Positions 61,563 through 64,000 of a stretch of DNA of 64,000 bases are shown one piece after another. Positions within the stretch are counted from its first letter, which is position 1. Every line of letters starts with the position of its first letter. Both the position numbers and the translations under genes were made by a program. The notes under the pieces are model-generated. The model was not told the origin of the DNA and made no database searches. It worked only from the letters and a program-made list of their open reading frames with translations. The stretch comes from CAZAMI01 sp964627805 (lineage in GTDB: Archaea; Thermoproteota; Thermoprotei_A; Sulfolobales; NBVN01), in the NCBI GenBank assembly GCA_964627805.1, contig CAZVLA010000031.1, positions 1 through 64,000 of the forward strand. The letters run 5' to 3'.

Positions 61563-62939
61563 GTGGGCGTGCCTTGGTCAATAGTTGAGATATTAAGGAA
61601 GGAGCCTGACGTAATGAGAATTAACTTAATGAGGAGATTCATGGATCCTAAATTAGTTGATGAGTTCATAGAGGTGGATATGGCCTGGAGAAGGACGCAG
61701 ACTGAGCTCAATAAGCTAAGACATAAACACAACGTAATTAGCTCCCAAATACCTAAATTAAGTCCTGAAGAGAGGAGGGAAAAGATAAGGGAGGCTAAAG
61801 AGCTTATTAAGGAGATTGAAGTATTAGAGAGTAAGCTTAAGGAGCTTCAAGAAAGACGGAGGGAACTATTAGATCAAATGCCTAGTATACTACATCCAAA
61901 AGTTCCCATAGGTCCTGATGAAACATTCAATGAGGTAGTTAGCGTATGGGGTAAGGCCAAAGTCCAGAGGAAGCATTTAATGCAGTTCTTGAGTGAGACC
62001 GTCGGTAAAGGGCATTACATGGATTATGAAGTAATAGATTATGAAGTATATGGGCACGCAGATGAGTTGGAGAAGGTGCTTAAATTAGGTGATACTTTAA
62101 AGGCAGGTGAAGTAGCTGGGTCACGTTTCTACTATCTCTTCGACGATATTGTTTGGCTAGACATGGCCCTACTCATGTACGCGATAGACTTCCTAACCAA
62201 TAAGGGATTTAAGCTAGTCCTACCCCCCTACATGCTTAAAGGTAAGTACATGGCAGCTGTTGAGGAGCTTGAGGCCTTCAAGGATGCTCTTTACAAGATT
62301 GAGAATGATGACTTATACCTAATAGCTACTGCTGAGCACCCATTAGCTGCTCTACACGCTAAGGAGATAATACCTGAGGAAGATCTTCCCATACTCTACG
62401 TGGGTGTTAGCCCCTGCTTTAGAAGAGAAGCTGGTGCGGCTAGTAGAGATATTAAGGGTATATTTAGGGTTCATCAATTCCATAAGGTTGAGCAATTCGC
62501 ATTCACATTACCTGAGCAGAGCTGGGACATCTTCTTTATGCTCATTAGGAATGCTGAAGAGTTATACCGAGGTTTAGGAATACCTTATAGGGTAGTTAAT
62601 ATAGCATCTGGCGAGCTAAACTTAAGAGCAGCTATGAAGTTCGACTTAGAGGCTTGGTACCCAGCTCAAGGCAGGTTTAGGGAGTTAGTAAGTTGTAGCA
62701 ACGTACTTGATTGGCAAGCATACAGGCTAAACATTAGATTTGTTAGGAGGAAGGGTATGGTAAAGGATTACGTCCACATGCTAAATTCAACAGCTATAGC
62801 ATCTACTAGAACAATAACAGCGATCCTTGAGAACTACCAGAGAAGCGATGGGTGTGTTGAGATACCTAAGATACTAAGGAAGTACTTAGAGATATTTAGT
62901 AAAGCACCGAAGGATGTGATATGCCCTAAGAAGGGCTGA
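61563..62939 (+). CDS. serS: Seryl-tRNA synthetase
   Basis: 458 residues, class II. The N-terminal coiled-coil arm spans about residues 30-105. Motif 2 is VSPCFRREAGAASRDIKGIF and motif 3 is NSTAIASTRTITAILENYQ. It is the common, bacterial/eukaryotic-type SerRS. Start GTG 61563; a GTG two codons later is also possible. Confidence 0.96.
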   Translation: MGVPWSIVEILRKEPDVMRINLMRRFMDPKLVDEFIEVDMAWRRTQTELNKLRHKHNVISSQIPKLSPEERREKIREAKELIKEIEVLESKLKELQERRRELLDQMPSILHPKVPIGPDETFNEVVSVWGKAKVQRKHLMQFLSETVGKGHYMDYEVIDYEVYGHADELEKVLKLGDTLKAGEVAGSRFYYLFDDIVWLDMALLMYAIDFLTNKGFKLVLPPYMLKGKYMAAVEELEAFKDALYKIENDDLYLIATAEHPLAALHAKEIIPEEDLPILYVGVSPCFRREAGAASRDIKGIFRVHQFHKVEQFAFTLPEQSWDIFFMLIRNAEELYRGLGIPYRVVNIASGELNLRAAMKFDLEAWYPAQGRFRELVSCSNVLDWQAYRLNIRFVRRKGMVKDYVHMLNSTAIASTRTITAILENYQRSDGCVEIPKILRKYLEIFSKAPKDVICPKKG

Positions 62940-62997
62940 GACACCTTAACTCTTAGTAATCTTATTAGTTCGGAAGTAGTATTTTTCGTGATGAATT

Positions 62998-63720
62998 TTG
63001 AGTGTAGAAAAGAAAGTGTTACAATTCCTGAAGGATAACCCGGGTGCTACACCTCGTGAAATAGCCGATGCCTTAGGGGTGCCTCTCAACTTAGTTCGTA
63101 TAGCGTTAACTAGACTTAGAGAGTCAGGGCATGTAGTTAAGTCAAGTAGGGGTGGTTACTTAGTTAGGGTTTCAAGATTAATGGATTTAGAAGGTTACGG
63201 AAATTCAGTAATAACTAGGGGGGAGTTTAGGCATCATAACGATGTCGGTAAGTTACTTAAGCTTATTGAAGAGTTAAGGAAGGACGTTGAGGAATTGAAG
63301 AATAGGGTCGGTAAAATAGAATCTGAGCTTAAAGTCATTAAGCTGACGGTAAAGAATACCAGTACAGACCTCGTTAAAGTTGGTGATAGAGGTGTAGTTG
63401 GGGATAAGGGAGATAGGAGAGGAGCGGTAAGTAAGGATAGATTAATTGAGGAGCTAAGTAAGCGTAAACTAATGCATGTTAATGAGGCGAAGTCGTACGC
63501 TAAGTACCCTATAGAGACGTACATAACCAAGGGTGATGTTGTGTTAATAGCTAATTACATAGTTAGTAAGGACTTCTTTAATCAATTAAAGAGGAAATTC
63601 CCGATAAGGGTTCACGATATTAAAAAATTAAGCAACGAGGAGAGGATCTTACTTGATATTATGGTTAGAGAGGGTTTAGTATATCTGCACGGTGGCCGCG
63701 AGTATAGACTCATTGACTAA
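62998..63720 (+). CDS. Winged-helix protein with coiled coil, unknown
   Basis: 240 residues. Residues 1-60 form a winged helix (FLKDNPGATPREIADALGVP, VRIALTRLRESGHVVKSSRG). Residues ~82-125 form a coiled coil, followed by a charged, glycine-containing linker and a C-terminal alpha/beta domain (NEAKSYAKYPIETYITKGDV). Looks like a DNA-binding regulator or architectural protein. Its last 11 nt overlap the convergent gene. Confidence 0.75.
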   Translation: MSVEKKVLQFLKDNPGATPREIADALGVPLNLVRIALTRLRESGHVVKSSRGGYLVRVSRLMDLEGYGNSVITRGEFRHHNDVGKLLKLIEELRKDVEELKNRVGKIESELKVIKLTVKNTSTDLVKVGDRGVVGDKGDRRGAVSKDRLIEELSKRKLMHVNEAKSYAKYPIETYITKGDVVLIANYIVSKDFFNQLKRKFPIRVHDIKKLSNEERILLDIMVREGLVYLHGGREYRLID

Positions 63721-64000
63721 AGAATGATAATATAAAATCACACAGCCTCTCTATAATAGCCTTAATTAAAATCCTCCCCTTATCCCTATCTCCTAAATCG
63801 GGTCTGCCGTATGCTCCTAAGCGCGTTACAGTACCCGATTCCCTCCTAAATACGTATATCTTAGGTCTCTTAGTTAGATCTAGACTATGCCAGAAGTCAT
63901 TGTAGTATCTAAATATATCCTCACCTCTTTCTGCCCTCTTAACTCTTAAACCTAAAGCTAATGCAACACTAGTCTCTGCTTCATCTGCATGAAAGAACTT
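63710..64000 (-). CDS. Creatininase-family protein, 3' end (partial)
   Basis: The minus strand is open from the window edge to TGA at 63710-63712, giving the last 96 residues. FHADEAETSVALALGLRVKR matches the metal-binding H-AGEIETS region of creatininase-like amidohydrolases. LGAYGRPDLGDRDKGRILIK resembles their G-x-x-G-D-P-x-x-A-x-x-x-K-G end. In archaea relatives include ArfB, the formylamide hydrolase of riboflavin/F420 synthesis. The N-terminal half lies outside the window. Confidence 0.8.
   Translation of the reverse strand, partial: KFFHADEAETSVALALGLRVKRAERGEDIFRYYNDFWHSLDLTKRPKIYVFRRESGTVTRLGAYGRPDLGDRDKGRILIKAIIERLCDFILSFFSQ

Noticed and set aside
62988..63031. GTGATGA..CTGA resembling a C/D sRNA
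   Set aside because: Mostly inside the coding region at 62998, spacing only 33 nt, and no inner boxes.
1..64000. CRISPR array
   Set aside because: No regularly spaced repeats of 24-37 nt and no cas gene were seen anywhere in the window.

Overview
The window looks like the chromosome of a hyperthermophilic crenarchaeon (Thermoproteota), probably Desulfurococcales-like. I infer this from gene content, not from rRNA, and I do not name a genus. Supporting markers are an A-type ATP synthase, two PCNA paralogues, DNA primase large subunit, two TFB-type proteins, a probable Rpo13, an archaeal hRPC39-like Fe-S protein, Elf1, fibrillarin/Nop5/Gar1, eS8 and eS30, SRP19, GatDE, geranylgeranylglyceryl-phosphate synthase, CCA-encoding tRNA genes, an intron in tRNA-Pro and TATA boxes placed for leaderless transcripts.

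Region 1 (1-7190) is accessory. It starts with a broken VapBC-like pair (119-507). A 44-bp copy of the 3' half of tRNA-Gly lies at 720-763, and the intact tRNA-Gly gene is at 7144-7222. Both are on the minus strand. They bracket about 6.4 kb full of frameshifted genes, as expected for an old integrated element. Inside, these reading frames are still open: an unknown helical protein (1546-2154), a DUF7662-like/PD-(D/E)XK protein (3432-4115), and a two-gene ABC-type ATPase plus small TOPRIM-like protein (4660-6356). The last pair is the best candidate here for a little-described defence module. Decayed genes include a nuclease-like gene (2155-3379) and a possible integrase (6446-7028).

Region 2 (7191-35240) is core genome: lipid synthesis (GGGPS), Elf1, a PIN-KH ATPase and tRNA-His. 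The ATP synthase operon atpK-E-C-F-A-B-D plus UPF0216 is on the minus strand, with atpH-atpI divergent. These are followed by PCNA, an Lrp regulator, PriL, and a glycine cleavage cluster (gcvT-gcvH divergent from gcvPA-gcvPB; gcvT seems to carry a 1-nt frameshift). Next come an NAD-kinase-like protein, a short TFB-like protein, GatE/GatD and eS30.

Region 3 (35240-54000) is RNA and translation heavy: Nop5-fibrillarin, an HTH regulator, THEP1, hRPC39-like, Trm1, TFB-Gar1, SRP19, eS8 divergent from the cis-prenyltransferase, ADP-forming acyl-CoA synthetase beta subunit, a GPN GTPase, a radical SAM enzyme, Prs, the G10 methyltransferase, RNase Z, UPF0201/UPF0200, CCA-adding enzyme with ThpR, and tRNA-Pro.

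Region 4 (54000-64000) holds a second PCNA, a 1-kb gap with TnpB-like debris, a probable Rpo13, a membrane-anchored HerA/VirB4-type ATPase resembling CedB of the crenarchaeal DNA-import system, an Lhr-type helicase, SerS, a winged-helix coiled-coil protein and the 3' end of a creatininase-family gene.

Three unannotated intergenic stretches carry C/D-box sRNA architecture: 8386-8442 (+), 20135-20190 (-) and, more weakly, 54255-54319 (+). No CRISPR array, rRNA or replication origin was seen.
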